Source of the DNA: Bacteroidota bacterium
GTDB taxonomy: Bacteria > Bacteroidota > Bacteroidia > JAIBAJ01
DNA: 48,128 nt
Assembly (NCBI GenBank): GCA_947475205.1
Contig: CANJNG010000009.1
Coordinates: 1 to 48,128, forward strand
Direction: 5' to 3'
Of this stretch, positions 1-8,946 are shown in pieces; the first letter of the stretch is position 1, and each line of letters opens with the position of its first letter. The notes beneath the pieces were generated by a model. That model saw nothing but the letters and a program-made list of their open reading frames with translations. It searched no databases and was not told where the DNA came from. Position numbers and translations under genes: made by a program.

Positions 1-2039
1 ATATATTCGAAGCGGCGACTGGGGATTAAGGCATTGTAAAACGCTACGCCTACCATGGTTTTGTTATAATTATTCCAGCCCACTATCGGCGACCAGAATA
101 TCTGTGTGCGGGTAGGGTCTTCTAAGCCACCAATGAATTTGAATTGGAGCTTTTCCCAGGTTTTGAAAATTCCTTTGGTGCGGCTTTGATTGTTTTTGCG
201 ATACAAATCAGTTGTGCGGCGGTCTTCATCAATCACTAATTTATCGTAGCCTTTCCCATCTATGGAAAACTCTTTTGATTTTAGAAAGCCTCCATGCCAA
301 TCGGTTTTCACCACCTTGCCGTCTTTTATGGCCGAAATGCTTAAAGGCCCGGTAGCTGTGCCGAGGTTCTTAACCCTAAACATGGTGCGGTCTTTATCTT
401 CCTTCACCTTGCTGATTTTGTAATCGAGGCGTTTGTTGGTGTTTATCAAATCATCGAACAACCAAGCGAGGCTTTGTCCCGAAATTTCCTCTGCAACCTT
501 TTTTAAATCCTCGGGATAGGGATGGCGAAATTTCCAACGGTCGAAATAAGTGTGGAATATTTCATCGGTTTTCTCTTCGCCCAAATAAGACATCAGGTAA
601 TTAAACACATCGGCGGTTTTACTATACATTATAGCTCCATAGTTAACTCTGGCGAATTCGGCACTGTGGGTTTCTATGGGTTGGTCTTCGCCTTTGCGAC
701 CCATATATAAATAGGACAGTTCGTAGTAATAATTCTGTTTATGCTTGTTTGCCCCCAGCACCTTTCCGGCCATTTCCATTCTGCCGCCTCTTCCGGCTAC
801 GAGATTAAAAAAGTTGGCATCGGGATGTTTCCATTCATTGTATCGGCTTTCGAAAAAGGAGTTTAAACCTTCGTCCATCCAGCCGTGTTCGCGTTCGTTG
901 CTGCCCAAAATTCCATAAAACCAGTTGTGGCCAACTTCATGCATTATCACCGTTTCGAGGCTGTGGTCGCTTTTTTCATCACCTATCACGGTTATGTTTG
1001 GATATTCCATTCCGCTGCCTGCACTAATGGTTCCATCCACCGCCGTAACGTGGTTATAAGGATAATCGCCGCAATGTTTGGAATAAAACCAGGTGGCATC
1101 GTTGAGATATTGTGGAGCTTTTTTCCAATACTTAGCATTTTTATTGGTGAAAAAGGCCCAAGTGGTAACCTTCTTTTTGTTGCCGGGGAGCTCTACTTCG
1201 CTTTTCAACACATTCCAGCGTTTATCGGCAAACCAGGCAAAATCGTGAACGTTAGTTTGCTTGAAATGCAGTGTTTTAAATGCGGTGTCTGAAGCCGGGA
1301 AGGTCATATCCTTACCAAAATCGGTTTTGGCAGTGGCTTCCTCGCTCTTTTTAGTTAGCCAGGCATATTCGGCATCGCCATTAACCAAATCGCCGGTTGA
1401 ACCCACCACATAGTTTTTGGGAAGGGTGATTTTCACATCAAAAGAACCAAACTCGGAATAGAATTCGCCCTGATCGAGGTAAGGCATTTGATGCCAGCCT
1501 TGATTGTCGTATACAGCCGGTTTGGGATACCATTGGGTGATAAAATAGGACTGGTCCACATGACCCATGCGGGATATTTCGCCATCGGGAACTTTAACAT
1601 GAAAGGGAATGGTGAGCGTGATTTTCTGCTTGCGTTGAAGCGGTTCGGGCAGGAAAACCCGGCAAATATCCTTGTTCTCTTTGTCGAATTCCCAGCGGGC
1701 AGCCTGACCGTTTACCTGAAAAGCAATGCCATCAATATAGCCCCGGTCTTTATCCTTTAGATAATGAAAATAGGTAGTCCCGTTTTCGAGTTGCTGTTTG
1801 GCAAGAGCCGAATGGTCGTCTTTGTAGGCGTTTGGCCACAAATGAATCCATATAAAATCGAGAGCATTGGGCGAATTGTTGGTGTACTCGATTGTCTCAA
1901 ACCCGGTGAGTTCATGCTTTTTGTCATCAAGTTGCACTTCTATTTTATAATCGGTCTGCTGCTGGAAATAGTCAGGCGATTGGGCTGAAACGAGGGTAGG
2001 AATGAGGGCGATAATCCCCAAGAATAAACTCTTGTACAT
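1..2039 (-). CDS. M1 family metallopeptidase, C-terminus cut by window edge
   Basis: The reading frame opens at an ATG (2039) and stays open to base 1, giving at least 679 residues. It starts with a signal peptide (MYKSLFLGII to VSAQ), so the product is exported. The gluzincin signature is clear: HEVGH at residues 367-371, the third zinc ligand Glu390 exactly 18 residues later (in WMDEGLNSF), and a GSGMEY motif at 341-346 in the place of the GAMEN substrate-binding motif of M1 aminopeptidases. The family removes N-terminal residues from peptides, using zinc. A periplasmic or surface peptide-scavenging role is inferred. The first ORFs seen on the plus strand here are shadows of this gene. Confidence 0.92.
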   Translation of the reverse strand, partial: MYKSLFLGIIALIPTLVSAQSPDYFQQQTDYKIEVQLDDKKHELTGFETIEYTNNSPNALDFIWIHLWPNAYKDDHSALAKQQLENGTTYFHYLKDKDRGYIDGIAFQVNGQAARWEFDKENKDICRVFLPEPLQRKQKITLTIPFHVKVPDGEISRMGHVDQSYFITQWYPKPAVYDNQGWHQMPYLDQGEFYSEFGSFDVKITLPKNYVVGSTGDLVNGDAEYAWLTKKSEEATAKTDFGKDMTFPASDTAFKTLHFKQTNVHDFAWFADKRWNVLKSEVELPGNKKKVTTWAFFTNKNAKYWKKAPQYLNDATWFYSKHCGDYPYNHVTAVDGTISAGSGMEYPNITVIGDEKSDHSLETVIMHEVGHNWFYGILGSNEREHGWMDEGLNSFFESRYNEWKHPDANFFNLVAGRGGRMEMAGKVLGANKHKQNYYYELSYLYMGRKGEDQPIETHSAEFARVNYGAIMYSKTADVFNYLMSYLGEEKTDEIFHTYFDRWKFRHPYPEDLKKVAEEISGQSLAWLFDDLINTNKRLDYKISKVKEDKDRTMFRVKNLGTATGPLSISAIKDGKVVKTDWHGGFLKSKEFSIDGKGYDKLVIDEDRRTTDLYRKNNQSRTKGIFKTWEKLQFKFIGGLEDPTRTQIFWSPIVGWNNYNKTMVGVAFYNALIPSRRFEY

Positions 2040-2313
2040 TGGAGTGTATTAGATTTGAGGCGGTGAAGATAATTGGAATATGAGATTTAAGATGGAAGAT
2101 ATTAGATGGAAGCACAACAAATCTTTCCTATCAACAAAATATATGAATTGTCCTTAGGACTATTAGCAAACGGAGCGTAGGGTTATACATATTCGGCTTC
2201 TTTGAAAAGGACAAAATGTCAATGACAACCTAATTGAAAGTCAGAAAAAAGTATTTCATTCAATATAAATCTTGCTTATCCCTTTCTATTTCTGAAAAGA
2301 ACCAAACTAATTC

Positions 2314-3984
2314 TTAAAAATTACTTGTAATAGACAGAGTTAACCCGTTGCTTGCCGGCACAGTTCTGCATACACCACCTACACAGAAAATCCCTGCCCG
2401 CTGCCTGCCATAAGTGAGCGTAACCCGGGTAGTTTTCAAGGTGCAGCCCATTGTACCCGTTAAGTAATGAATTCGTTTTTTCGCGTCCAGATTTCCAAAG
2501 TTGTATTGGTCTTGAACAGCTACAAAAAACTTGGAGTGATAATTAAATTCCACCAGCCCCGTTGCCCAATGCCCAAAATCCTTTTGCTTGTCGGCGTATA
2601 GTCCCTGAATTTCCCAGTGCAACGTGTTTTGTTTCGGAAGCCTAAGCGTCATATCTATCACCCCAATGTGTCCGGTAATGGTGCCATATCCGGCTAGTCC
2701 CTGCACAATATCTTTATCGTAGAGGAAATTCATATACATCAACGAGAACTTAAACTCTTTGGTAATTTTCTTATCAATCTGTACATTCAAATCGTGCCAA
2801 TAAGCTTGCCGTCCCACTTTCAAAAACGGACTGTCATAGCCGTATCCATCGTGGCGTTGGGTAGAATCAAGTCCGTTTACGATAGAGTAATTTACCAAAA
2901 TAGAAGTGCCATATTTCCCACCCAAAGCCGAACCTTTCGGGAAGGTATAATTCACGTCAGCCTGTGCAGCCATTTCGCCATTGGGTTGGGTGGCATACGG
3001 ATAAATAGTTGCTGCCAAATTGTAAGTGTGTTGCCTAGTTAATGCCGGAAGATAGTTTATGCTGAGGTTATTACCGGTGGCGGTTCGGTCGCTGCGGAAA
3101 CTCATGTTATCCACCCGCTTAGCACTAAGAGCTATACCGAAATTCTTCACCGAGAATCCGGCATTAACCAGCAACGCCTCGCCTTTTCGGTAAATGAAAT
3201 TGTTCACCGTAGAAGGGTCATTAATTTTGTTTACATACTCACCGCTAAGGGTAAAATTCCCGTATTGAATATTTGCCCGTGCTGCCCATGAACCTACATT
3301 TTCGGGCAATTTATACACTGGGTCCTGATCGCTTTGATATTTGCTCACAAAACTTCCACCCAAAATAAATTTAAACTTCGTCTCCCGCATAAACTTGAAC
3401 GTTTCGTTAAAATCAATGTCGCCATCAATTCCCCGAACAATGCCCGGCCCTTTCTCCATAAAAAACCGCTGAATACCAATCACCCCTTTCAGGTGTATGC
3501 CTTTCAGCAAAGTATATTTCAACCGAAGACCGTCCATGGCATTATCGTAACCCAAATTGCGGTCTTCAAACACCCGAAATACCATTCCGCTCCCAAACTG
3601 ATCATAGAAATTCCCTACTGTAACATCCAGCCCTTCCCATTTATATTGTATGAACCTGTATGGAATTCCAACGCCTTTATAGCGGCTGTCGAAACCCTGC
3701 AAGGCTGGCAGATAGGCTTCGTATCGAACTCCGGCATTCAAATTGCCCGGCCCCAATTTTCGGGTATAAATAAAGTTACCGAAAATATTACTTCTCAGTT
3801 TTTCGGGTACGGGCGGTGCTCCAATAGCCGAATCGGGATTATACAACTGAGCATCCACTTGAAAGTTGCCGTGGAGTTCGCCCAAATCAAATTTCTTATC
3901 GGTGCTTTCTTGCGATTTTAAGTAAAAAGGAATTGCTGTAAGCAGCAGCAAAGCGAGAAAAACGTATCTATTCAAGTGATGCAC
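2314..3984 (-). CDS. DUF6029-like outer-membrane protein
   Basis: The 556-residue product has a hydrophobic signal segment (FLALLLLTAIPFYLKSQ). It is then dominated by alternating aromatic and polar strands ending in Phe (LSITSNF), as in an outer-membrane beta-barrel. Residues about 90-150 (RYEAYLP, GNFYDQFGSGMVFR, DRNLGYDNAMDG) match what I remember of the Bacteroidota family DUF6029, whose function is unknown. The first codon of the open frame is GTG (3984); TTG three codons later would put the hydrophobic core closer to the N-terminus. No ATG fits. It stands alone, with 196 bases to the response regulator upstream and 274 bases of AT-rich DNA to the M1 peptidase downstream. The barrel and export are well supported, the family name moderately. 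Confidence 0.75.
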   Translation of the reverse strand: MHHLNRYVFLALLLLTAIPFYLKSQESTDKKFDLGELHGNFQVDAQLYNPDSAIGAPPVPEKLRSNIFGNFIYTRKLGPGNLNAGVRYEAYLPALQGFDSRYKGVGIPYRFIQYKWEGLDVTVGNFYDQFGSGMVFRVFEDRNLGYDNAMDGLRLKYTLLKGIHLKGVIGIQRFFMEKGPGIVRGIDGDIDFNETFKFMRETKFKFILGGSFVSKYQSDQDPVYKLPENVGSWAARANIQYGNFTLSGEYVNKINDPSTVNNFIYRKGEALLVNAGFSVKNFGIALSAKRVDNMSFRSDRTATGNNLSINYLPALTRQHTYNLAATIYPYATQPNGEMAAQADVNYTFPKGSALGGKYGTSILVNYSIVNGLDSTQRHDGYGYDSPFLKVGRQAYWHDLNVQIDKKITKEFKFSLMYMNFLYDKDIVQGLAGYGTITGHIGVIDMTLRLPKQNTLHWEIQGLYADKQKDFGHWATGLVEFNYHSKFFVAVQDQYNFGNLDAKKRIHYLTGTMGCTLKTTRVTLTYGRQRAGIFCVGGVCRTVPASNGLTLSITSNF

Positions 3985-4180
3985 AATACTTTTATTTTAG
4001 AATGGCCTGTTATGAGGGCTTCAAAGATATAGGAAAGTGCAATTCAGCATTAAGCAAAGCCATTTTCAAACTACAATCGCTAAAAATCAACTAAGAAACA
4101 GAAAGCTTTAATCTAAAGGAATGCTTTCGGAAAGATAAGCAATTAAATATATGAAAGTATCAAATAGAAAGCAACTGTTA

Positions 4181-4891
4181 CTACTCATCAATAATCATTT
4201 TAAAACCAATACCATGAATATTGGCAATCTGAATTTTTGGGTCTTCGCTTAGATACTTGCGGAGGCGGGTAATAAACACATCCATACTGCGTCCGGTAAA
4301 GTAATCATCATTGCCCCACACAATTTTTAAAGCTGTTTCGCGTGGCAGGATTTCGTTTTTATGAACAAAAAGTATCTTCAAAACATCGGCCTCTTTTCGG
4401 GTAAGTGTTTTCACATTGTCTATTAGTTTAAGTTTCATATTGTTGAAATCAAACTCATATTGTCCAATTTGAAATATACCTTTATTGCTGTTTTCAACGC
4501 CTCGTCCGTAGCTGCGTTTCATAACAGCCTCCACCCGTAAAATAAATTCTTCGGTGCTGAAGGGCTTGGTTATGTAATCATCTGCTCCCGATTTAAATCC
4601 CTGAATTCTATCCTCCTTCATTGTTTTAGCCGTTAGGAAAATAATAGGAATGTTGTGATTGATTTTCCGAACATCTTCAGCCAAAGTGAAGCCGTCCTTT
4701 TCAGGCATCATCACATCAAAAACACATAAGTCATACTCCTGTTTGAAAAACTCCTGCAAGGCCAATTGTCCATTTTTCTCCCATGCAACTTCATAATTGC
4801 TCAGTTCAAGACATTCCTTTATAATAAAGCCAAGATTATCATCATCTTCGGCCAATAGGATTTTATATTTAATTTCGGTTGAAGTTTCCAT
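4181..4891 (-). CDS. OmpR/PhoB-type response regulator (RprY-like), orphan
   Basis: The 236-residue protein has an N-terminal receiver domain: acidic cluster EDDD at 15-18, phospho-acceptor Asp59 in FDVMMPEKDG, Thr87 and Lys109 in ITKPF. A C-terminal winged-helix DNA-binding domain follows from about residue 138, with the typical ending GRSMDVFITRLRKYL and HGIGFKM. It would be a phosphorylation-controlled transcription factor. I place the start at ATG 4891 because the longer frame begins with a TTG that lies inside a -7-like TACTTTG box (4907-4913). No histidine kinase gene is next to it, so the partner kinase must be elsewhere. The target genes are unknown. Confidence 0.9.
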   Translation of the reverse strand: METSTEIKYKILLAEDDDNLGFIIKECLELSNYEVAWEKNGQLALQEFFKQEYDLCVFDVMMPEKDGFTLAEDVRKINHNIPIIFLTAKTMKEDRIQGFKSGADDYITKPFSTEEFILRVEAVMKRSYGRGVENSNKGIFQIGQYEFDFNNMKLKLIDNVKTLTRKEADVLKILFVHKNEILPRETALKIVWGNDDYFTGRSMDVFITRLRKYLSEDPKIQIANIHGIGFKMIIDE

Positions 4892-4976
4892 TTCAAAAGA
4901 TTTATGCAAAGTAAAATGCTATTGATGTAGCAAATTTCTTGCTAAATGTAAATATTGTTATTTCAAAAATTTTTAA

Positions 4977-5004
4977 TTGTTCAATAAATATTTGAATACT
5001 TTTG
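4977..5004 (+). promoter_or_regulatory. Promoter of tRNA-Ala
   Basis: A perfect Bacteroidota -7 box, TACTTTTG, lies at 4997-5004, with a TTG -33 element at 4977-4979 and 17 bases between. Transcription should start around 5010, just before the tRNA at 5023. It faces away from the response regulator promoter. Confidence 0.75.
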
Positions 5005-5022
5005 CCGCCTCTAAAAAAGCAC

Positions 5023-5098
<76 letters not shown>

Positions 5099-5099
<1 letters not shown>

Positions 5100-5135
5100 A
5101 AGGCTTTCAAATTCAATTTTGAAAGCCTTTTTTTA
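5099..5135 (+). terminator. Intrinsic terminator after tRNA-Ala
   Basis: Perfect 11-bp inverted repeat AGGCTTTCAAA (5101-5111) / TTTGAAAGCCT (5118-5128) with a 6-base loop, followed directly by a T-rich run. It begins at the last base of the tRNA CCA. Confidence 0.88.
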
Positions 5136-5211
5136 TTTTACCCTTTATCAAATTCCTGTAGTCGTCATATCTGAGGTACGATTAATTTAGCACCGAAATT
5201 CATCAACCATT

Positions 5212-6801
5212 ATGGCCACCATCAAATCGAAAATTAATACCGCTTCTAATTCGTATAAAGCAAATTACGAAGCTATGAAACTGAAAGTAGCTGAGCTGGC
5301 CGACTGGATGAAGAAGTCGCAGTTTCAGGGCGAAGAAAAGTACATTAGTCGCACCAAAGCAAAAGGGAAGCTACTTGCTCGCGAACGGATTGAATTGTTG
5401 CTTGATGCCGATTCTCCGTTTATGGAGCTGATGCCTTTAGCCGGATGGGGAACTGAAGATTTTTGTTTGGGAGGAACGGTTGTAGCCGGTTTGGGTTACG
5501 TATCAGGACGATTGTGTATGATTACGGCCAATATCGGCACTATAAAAGGCGGAGCTATAGATTACACCACGCTGCAAAAGAGTTTGCGGATTGGTGAAAT
5601 TTCGATGGAGAATAAACTCCCTACAATCAACTTGGTGGAGTCTGCCGGAGCAAACCTTCCCGACCAAGCAAAGATTTTCAATTATGGAGGTACAAGTTTT
5701 CGGGAAATAACCCGGCGTTCGGCACAGAATATCCCAACTATTTCGGTTGTTTTTGGAAATTCAACCGCTGGAGGAGCCTATATTCCCGGGATGAGCGATT
5801 ACACAATATTAGTAAAGAATCAAGCTAAAGTGTTTTTAGCCGGACCTCCATTAGTGAAAATGGCCACCAATGAAGTTACCGATGATGAATCTTTAGGCGG
5901 AGCAGAAATGCATAGCAGGGTTAGCGGAGTAGCCGATTATATGGCACAGGACGAAGCCGATGCATTGCGTATAGCTCGCGAAATAATGGCTTATTTAGGC
6001 GAAGTAAAGCCCAATCAGAATAAATATAAAGACCCCAATTACAGTGCAGAGGAGATTCTTGGGATTGTAACAGCCGACCCCCGCACCCCATTTGACGTTC
6101 GCGAACTTGTTGCTCGTTTTACGGATGGTTCCGAATTTCAAGAATTCAAACCAGATTACGGCAACACCTTGGTGTGCGGATTTGCAAATGTTGGAGGCTT
6201 TAAAATTGGAATATTGGGCAATAACGGTGTACTCTTTTCAGATTCAGCCAATAAAGGAGCACAGTTCATTCAACTTTGTAATCAAAATAACACCCCTTTG
6301 CTTTTTCTACAAAACATAACCGGGTTTATGGTGGGAAAGAAATACGAGGAAGAAGGTATCATAAAGCATGGAGCTAAAATGATAAATGCAGTATCGAACA
6401 GTAAAGTTCCGGCTATTACCATTATTATTGGAGCTTCGTATGGTGCAGGAAATTACGCTATGTGCGGACGGGCATACAAACCCCGATTTCTGTTTACTTA
6501 TCCCAATGCTAAAATTGCTGTAATGGGTCCCGACCAACTTTCGGGTGTGATGGAAATTATTGCTCGCGAAGCTGCTGCAAAAGGCGGCTATGACTACGAT
6601 GCAGAACAGGGAAACCAAATGAAGCAATATATGATTGCCGAAGCCGAAAAACAGAATAATGCTTATTTTGCTTCAGGACAGCTATGGGATGAAGGCATTA
6701 TTGATCCTCGCCAAACCCGTAACTATTTGAAGTTTTGTCTCTCGGTAATTTACCGCGAAGAACCCGTTGGAGCTAAGGAATTTGGAGTTTTCAGAATGTA
6801 G
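5212..6801 (+). CDS. mccB: Acyl-CoA carboxylase carboxyltransferase, methylcrotonyl-CoA type (beta subunit)
   Basis: The 529-residue product is a crotonase-fold carboxyltransferase. The N half has the RTKAKGKLLARERIELLLD segment and the CoA/biotin-binding signatures NLVESAGANLPDQ and FGNSTAGGAYIPGMSDY. The C half has GNNGVLFSDSANKGAQFIQLC, QNITGFMVG and IIIGASYGAGNYAMCGRAY. It ends in FGVFRM, the ending I associate with methylcrotonyl-CoA carboxylase beta subunits. This subunit moves carboxyl from biotin to methylcrotonyl-CoA in leucine breakdown; geranyl-CoA carboxylase beta is an alternative. The biotin-carrying alpha subunit is not in the window, so it must be encoded elsewhere. The start ATG 5212 follows a weak -7-like box (TAATTTAG, 5183-5190). 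Confidence 0.88.
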   Translation: MATIKSKINTASNSYKANYEAMKLKVAELADWMKKSQFQGEEKYISRTKAKGKLLARERIELLLDADSPFMELMPLAGWGTEDFCLGGTVVAGLGYVSGRLCMITANIGTIKGGAIDYTTLQKSLRIGEISMENKLPTINLVESAGANLPDQAKIFNYGGTSFREITRRSAQNIPTISVVFGNSTAGGAYIPGMSDYTILVKNQAKVFLAGPPLVKMATNEVTDDESLGGAEMHSRVSGVADYMAQDEADALRIAREIMAYLGEVKPNQNKYKDPNYSAEEILGIVTADPRTPFDVRELVARFTDGSEFQEFKPDYGNTLVCGFANVGGFKIGILGNNGVLFSDSANKGAQFIQLCNQNNTPLLFLQNITGFMVGKKYEEEGIIKHGAKMINAVSNSKVPAITIIIGASYGAGNYAMCGRAYKPRFLFTYPNAKIAVMGPDQLSGVMEIIAREAAAKGGYDYDAEQGNQMKQYMIAEAEKQNNAYFASGQLWDEGIIDPRQTRNYLKFCLSVIYREEPVGAKEFGVFRM

Positions 6802-6809
6802 TATATTTG
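6781..6809 (+). promoter_or_regulatory. Promoter for lipoprotein/hydrolase pair
   Basis: TTTG at 6781-6784, 17 bases, then TATATTTG at 6802-6809: a full match to the Bacteroidota TTTG/TAnnTTTG consensus. It overlaps the end of mccB, so the next two genes can be transcribed independently of it. Confidence 0.8.
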
Positions 6810-6825
6810 CAAATAATTCTTATCT

Positions 6826-7281
6826 ATGAAACAAATTCTATTTATCCTTTCGATGTTGATGGTACTAACCTATTCGTGCAAAAAGAAGGACACAGGAAAA
6901 ACTACATCGGATGATACTATTTCGCCTCAAATAAGTATAACAAGTCCTTTTATTCCTTACGATACCCTAATTAATAATGATACATTCCAAGTATTACAAA
7001 AATTCAAAATCAATTCGCAGATACACATTAAGGCAACAATTACCGATAATATTGATTTAGATTCAATTGTGTTAATGCTAAAGGATACTGCTACAGGTTC
7101 AACCTATTATTTCCGTAAAATCTATTACACAACCGCTTCAACATTTACGATTGATACTTCATTCAATTCAGGGTCAAATGCAGTAGCACAACCTCCGTTT
7201 AGGGCAGTAACTATTGAAGCGTTTGATTTTACTAAGAACGGAGCTTCGCTTACTCGTGAATATGTAATCAGCAATAATTAA
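6826..7281 (+). CDS. Small lipoprotein, possibly DUF4625-like
   Basis: The 151-residue product starts with a short lipoprotein signal peptide ending in the lipobox LTYSC (Cys18), followed by a Lys-rich KKK stretch. The rest is beta-rich and Thr/Ser/Asp-rich. The segment SPQISITSPF, then IHIKATITDNIDLDSIVLML, resembles the Ig-like fold of DUF4625 lipoproteins, which I offer only as a possibility. It has its own strong promoter. Its TAA stop overlaps the ATG of the following hydrolase (TAATG), so the two are co-translated. No function can be assigned. Confidence 0.8.
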   Translation: MKQILFILSMLMVLTYSCKKKDTGKTTSDDTISPQISITSPFIPYDTLINNDTFQVLQKFKINSQIHIKATITDNIDLDSIVLMLKDTATGSTYYFRKIYYTTASTFTIDTSFNSGSNAVAQPPFRAVTIEAFDFTKNGASLTREYVISNN

Positions 7282-7943
7282 TGCGAATTTTCTTCATTCA
7301 CGGTTTTGGAGAAAACGAAAACATTTTTGAAAAGATAGCTCCTACAATAGGCGGAAATCAAATCTTCATTAATGTTTGGAATGAAGTTGGGAATATTCCT
7401 CAACCCGAATTGAATGTTTTAGCTTTTGCCAAAAAGCTTTCTCAAAACTATACTATTACTGAAAACGATGTAGTCATTGGTCATTCTATGGGCGGAAGGA
7501 TTGGTTTGCACATAAAACATTTCAGTAATTGCAAGCTTATTCAAATTGCATCGTGGACAAACCCCGACCGAGTCATTTCACCCATCAAAAACCGTGAAAC
7601 GCTTTATTGGTTGACTAAGTATGGCATTTACCTTAATCGGTTTACCAAATGGCTTGCAGTTCGAAAAGGCTTTAAGAACAAACCTTCACGGCAGATTTTT
7701 GAACAAACCATTGATGCTTTGATTGCTGGGAATAAACATTGCGTAGTAAACCAACTTCGCTTAATTTTTGAACCTGTGGAAGCTATAAACATTGAACCCG
7801 AACTTCGGATTCACGCCAAAGCCGATAATATTATCCGCAAACCTAAAACTGATTTCTACGAAGTACCGGGCGACCATTTTACTTTAGTTACATATCCTGA
7901 AACTGTTGTGAAACCCATTCTGGAATTTCTAGCAATCAGTTAG
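7281..7943 (+). CDS. Alpha/beta hydrolase
   Basis: The 220-residue product has the N-terminal oxyanion-hole motif FFIHGFG and the nucleophile elbow GHSMGG with Ser69. A late GDHF motif near residue 200 supplies a catalytic His, and HAKAD about 20 residues before it is a candidate acid. There is no signal peptide, so it is cytoplasmic. It begins inside the stop codon of the lipoprotein gene (shared A at 7281) and is translationally coupled to it. The substrate cannot be read from the sequence; the size and cap-poor shape fit small esterases of the RBBP9/YdeN sort. Confidence 0.85.
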   Translation: MRIFFIHGFGENENIFEKIAPTIGGNQIFINVWNEVGNIPQPELNVLAFAKKLSQNYTITENDVVIGHSMGGRIGLHIKHFSNCKLIQIASWTNPDRVISPIKNRETLYWLTKYGIYLNRFTKWLAVRKGFKNKPSRQIFEQTIDALIAGNKHCVVNQLRLIFEPVEAINIEPELRIHAKADNIIRKPKTDFYEVPGDHFTLVTYPETVVKPILEFLAIS

Positions 7944-8018
7944 AAAGACTGAAATCGCAGTGAATAATATTCTAAGTCAACTTACAAAATACCTTCTTTT
8001 AGCTTCAAACTAATTATC

Positions 8019-8026
8019 TAATTTTG
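8019..8026 (+). promoter_or_regulatory. -7 box of the WelO5-like gene
   Basis: TAATTTTG is a perfect TAnnTTTG box 19 bases before the ATG at 8046. No clear -33 TTTG is seen. It implies the gene is transcribed on its own. Confidence 0.65.
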
Positions 8027-8045
8027 GCCAAAATAGATATTTCAA

Positions 8046-8918
8046 ATGGCAAACACAGAACGCATTTTCGGTGAAGATATTTTTTTCAATTTTATTGAAG
8101 TTCCATTTGCTGAAATAGAACAGCAGGGCAACTTGGTGAGTCGGATTAAAAATAAAACACTTGATGGTTTTATTATGAAAAATGTTTTTAATAAAGCTGA
8201 AGTAGCCGAATTAAATGACTTTTTGAAAGCAATGAAAGATGGGGTTGCCATGAACACTCCATCGGGGAAGATTTTCCCTGCTCCCTTTGCTACAATTACG
8301 AATACAGAAGAACGTTTAGAAGGATATTATGACATGCTTGGGCTGTTTGATGCTTTTAAGGAAAGCAACCAATCTGTTGGAAATCTAGCTTCACGCTTAG
8401 ATTCCTTTTTCAAGGATGTTGCGAAAAACTATAAAGTGAGTGTCCCTATCAACAAAATTAAGAATAAGGAAGTTGCTCCTGGTACGTTTCGAATGTTTTA
8501 CCCCAATATGGGGGGCTTGCACGTTCATTGTGGTAACCTGTTTCAAGCTCAATCAATGTTCTATTATTCGCTAATAAAAAACGACATTGATATGGACGAC
8601 CAGCTAAGCTATTTTGTGGTGTTGCAACAGGCTGAATCCGGCGGCGAACTCACTATTTACGATATGCTTTGGGAAAATGTAAAACGTAAAGAAAGTCCGG
8701 AAAACAATGATTTTGTAATTGACGATAACGATAAGGCCATCTATCTTACAGAAGTAAAAAACTTTGCCGTAAAACCTCAACCCGGCGATATACTTATCTT
8801 TTCTGGTGGCCCCATCTGGCACAGGGTAGAAGATATAAAAGGAAATATTCCCCGAATTACGTTTGGTGGCTTCTTGAACTTCTCAAACGATAATAAAGAA
8901 CTTTATTATTGGTCTTGA
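8046..8918 (+). CDS. WelO5-like Fe(II)/2-oxoglutarate-dependent halogenase or oxygenase
   Basis: The 290-residue product has a double-stranded beta-helix signature: metal-site segment LHVHCGN (H159, H161, C162, G163), DQLSYF and GGEL in the middle, then PGDILIFSGG, distal ligand His259 in WHRVE, and the 2-oxoglutarate-binding Arg270 eleven residues later in PRITFGGF. From memory, the cyanobacterial chlorinase WelO5 is also 290 residues. It shares DQLSYF, GGEL, PGD-LIF-GG, HRV, PR-T-GGF and the ending YYWS, and its iron ligands are His164/His259 with Gly166 leaving room for chloride. Here H161-C-G163 lines up with that HxG motif, so a halogenase is plausible. Reading H159-V-H161 as the facial pair is the alternative, and a hydroxylase cannot be excluded. 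No biosynthetic cluster surrounds it; the substrate is unknown. Confidence 0.8.
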   Translation: MANTERIFGEDIFFNFIEVPFAEIEQQGNLVSRIKNKTLDGFIMKNVFNKAEVAELNDFLKAMKDGVAMNTPSGKIFPAPFATITNTEERLEGYYDMLGLFDAFKESNQSVGNLASRLDSFFKDVAKNYKVSVPINKIKNKEVAPGTFRMFYPNMGGLHVHCGNLFQAQSMFYYSLIKNDIDMDDQLSYFVVLQQAESGGELTIYDMLWENVKRKESPENNDFVIDDNDKAIYLTEVKNFAVKPQPGDILIFSGGPIWHRVEDIKGNIPRITFGGFLNFSNDNKELYYWS

Positions 8919-8946
8919 GGAATTTGCTGTAAACCCTGAGATTTTT

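Noticed and set aside
522-1988. Plus-strand open frames in the first 2 kb
   Set aside because: They are shadows of the minus-strand M1 peptidase, which has a signal peptide and a full zinc site.
8046-8918. Plain prolyl/lysyl hydroxylase reading of the 2-oxoglutarate enzyme
   Set aside because: No HxD/E motif exists at the iron site, and the short motifs and length fit WelO5 better; kept only as the fallback.
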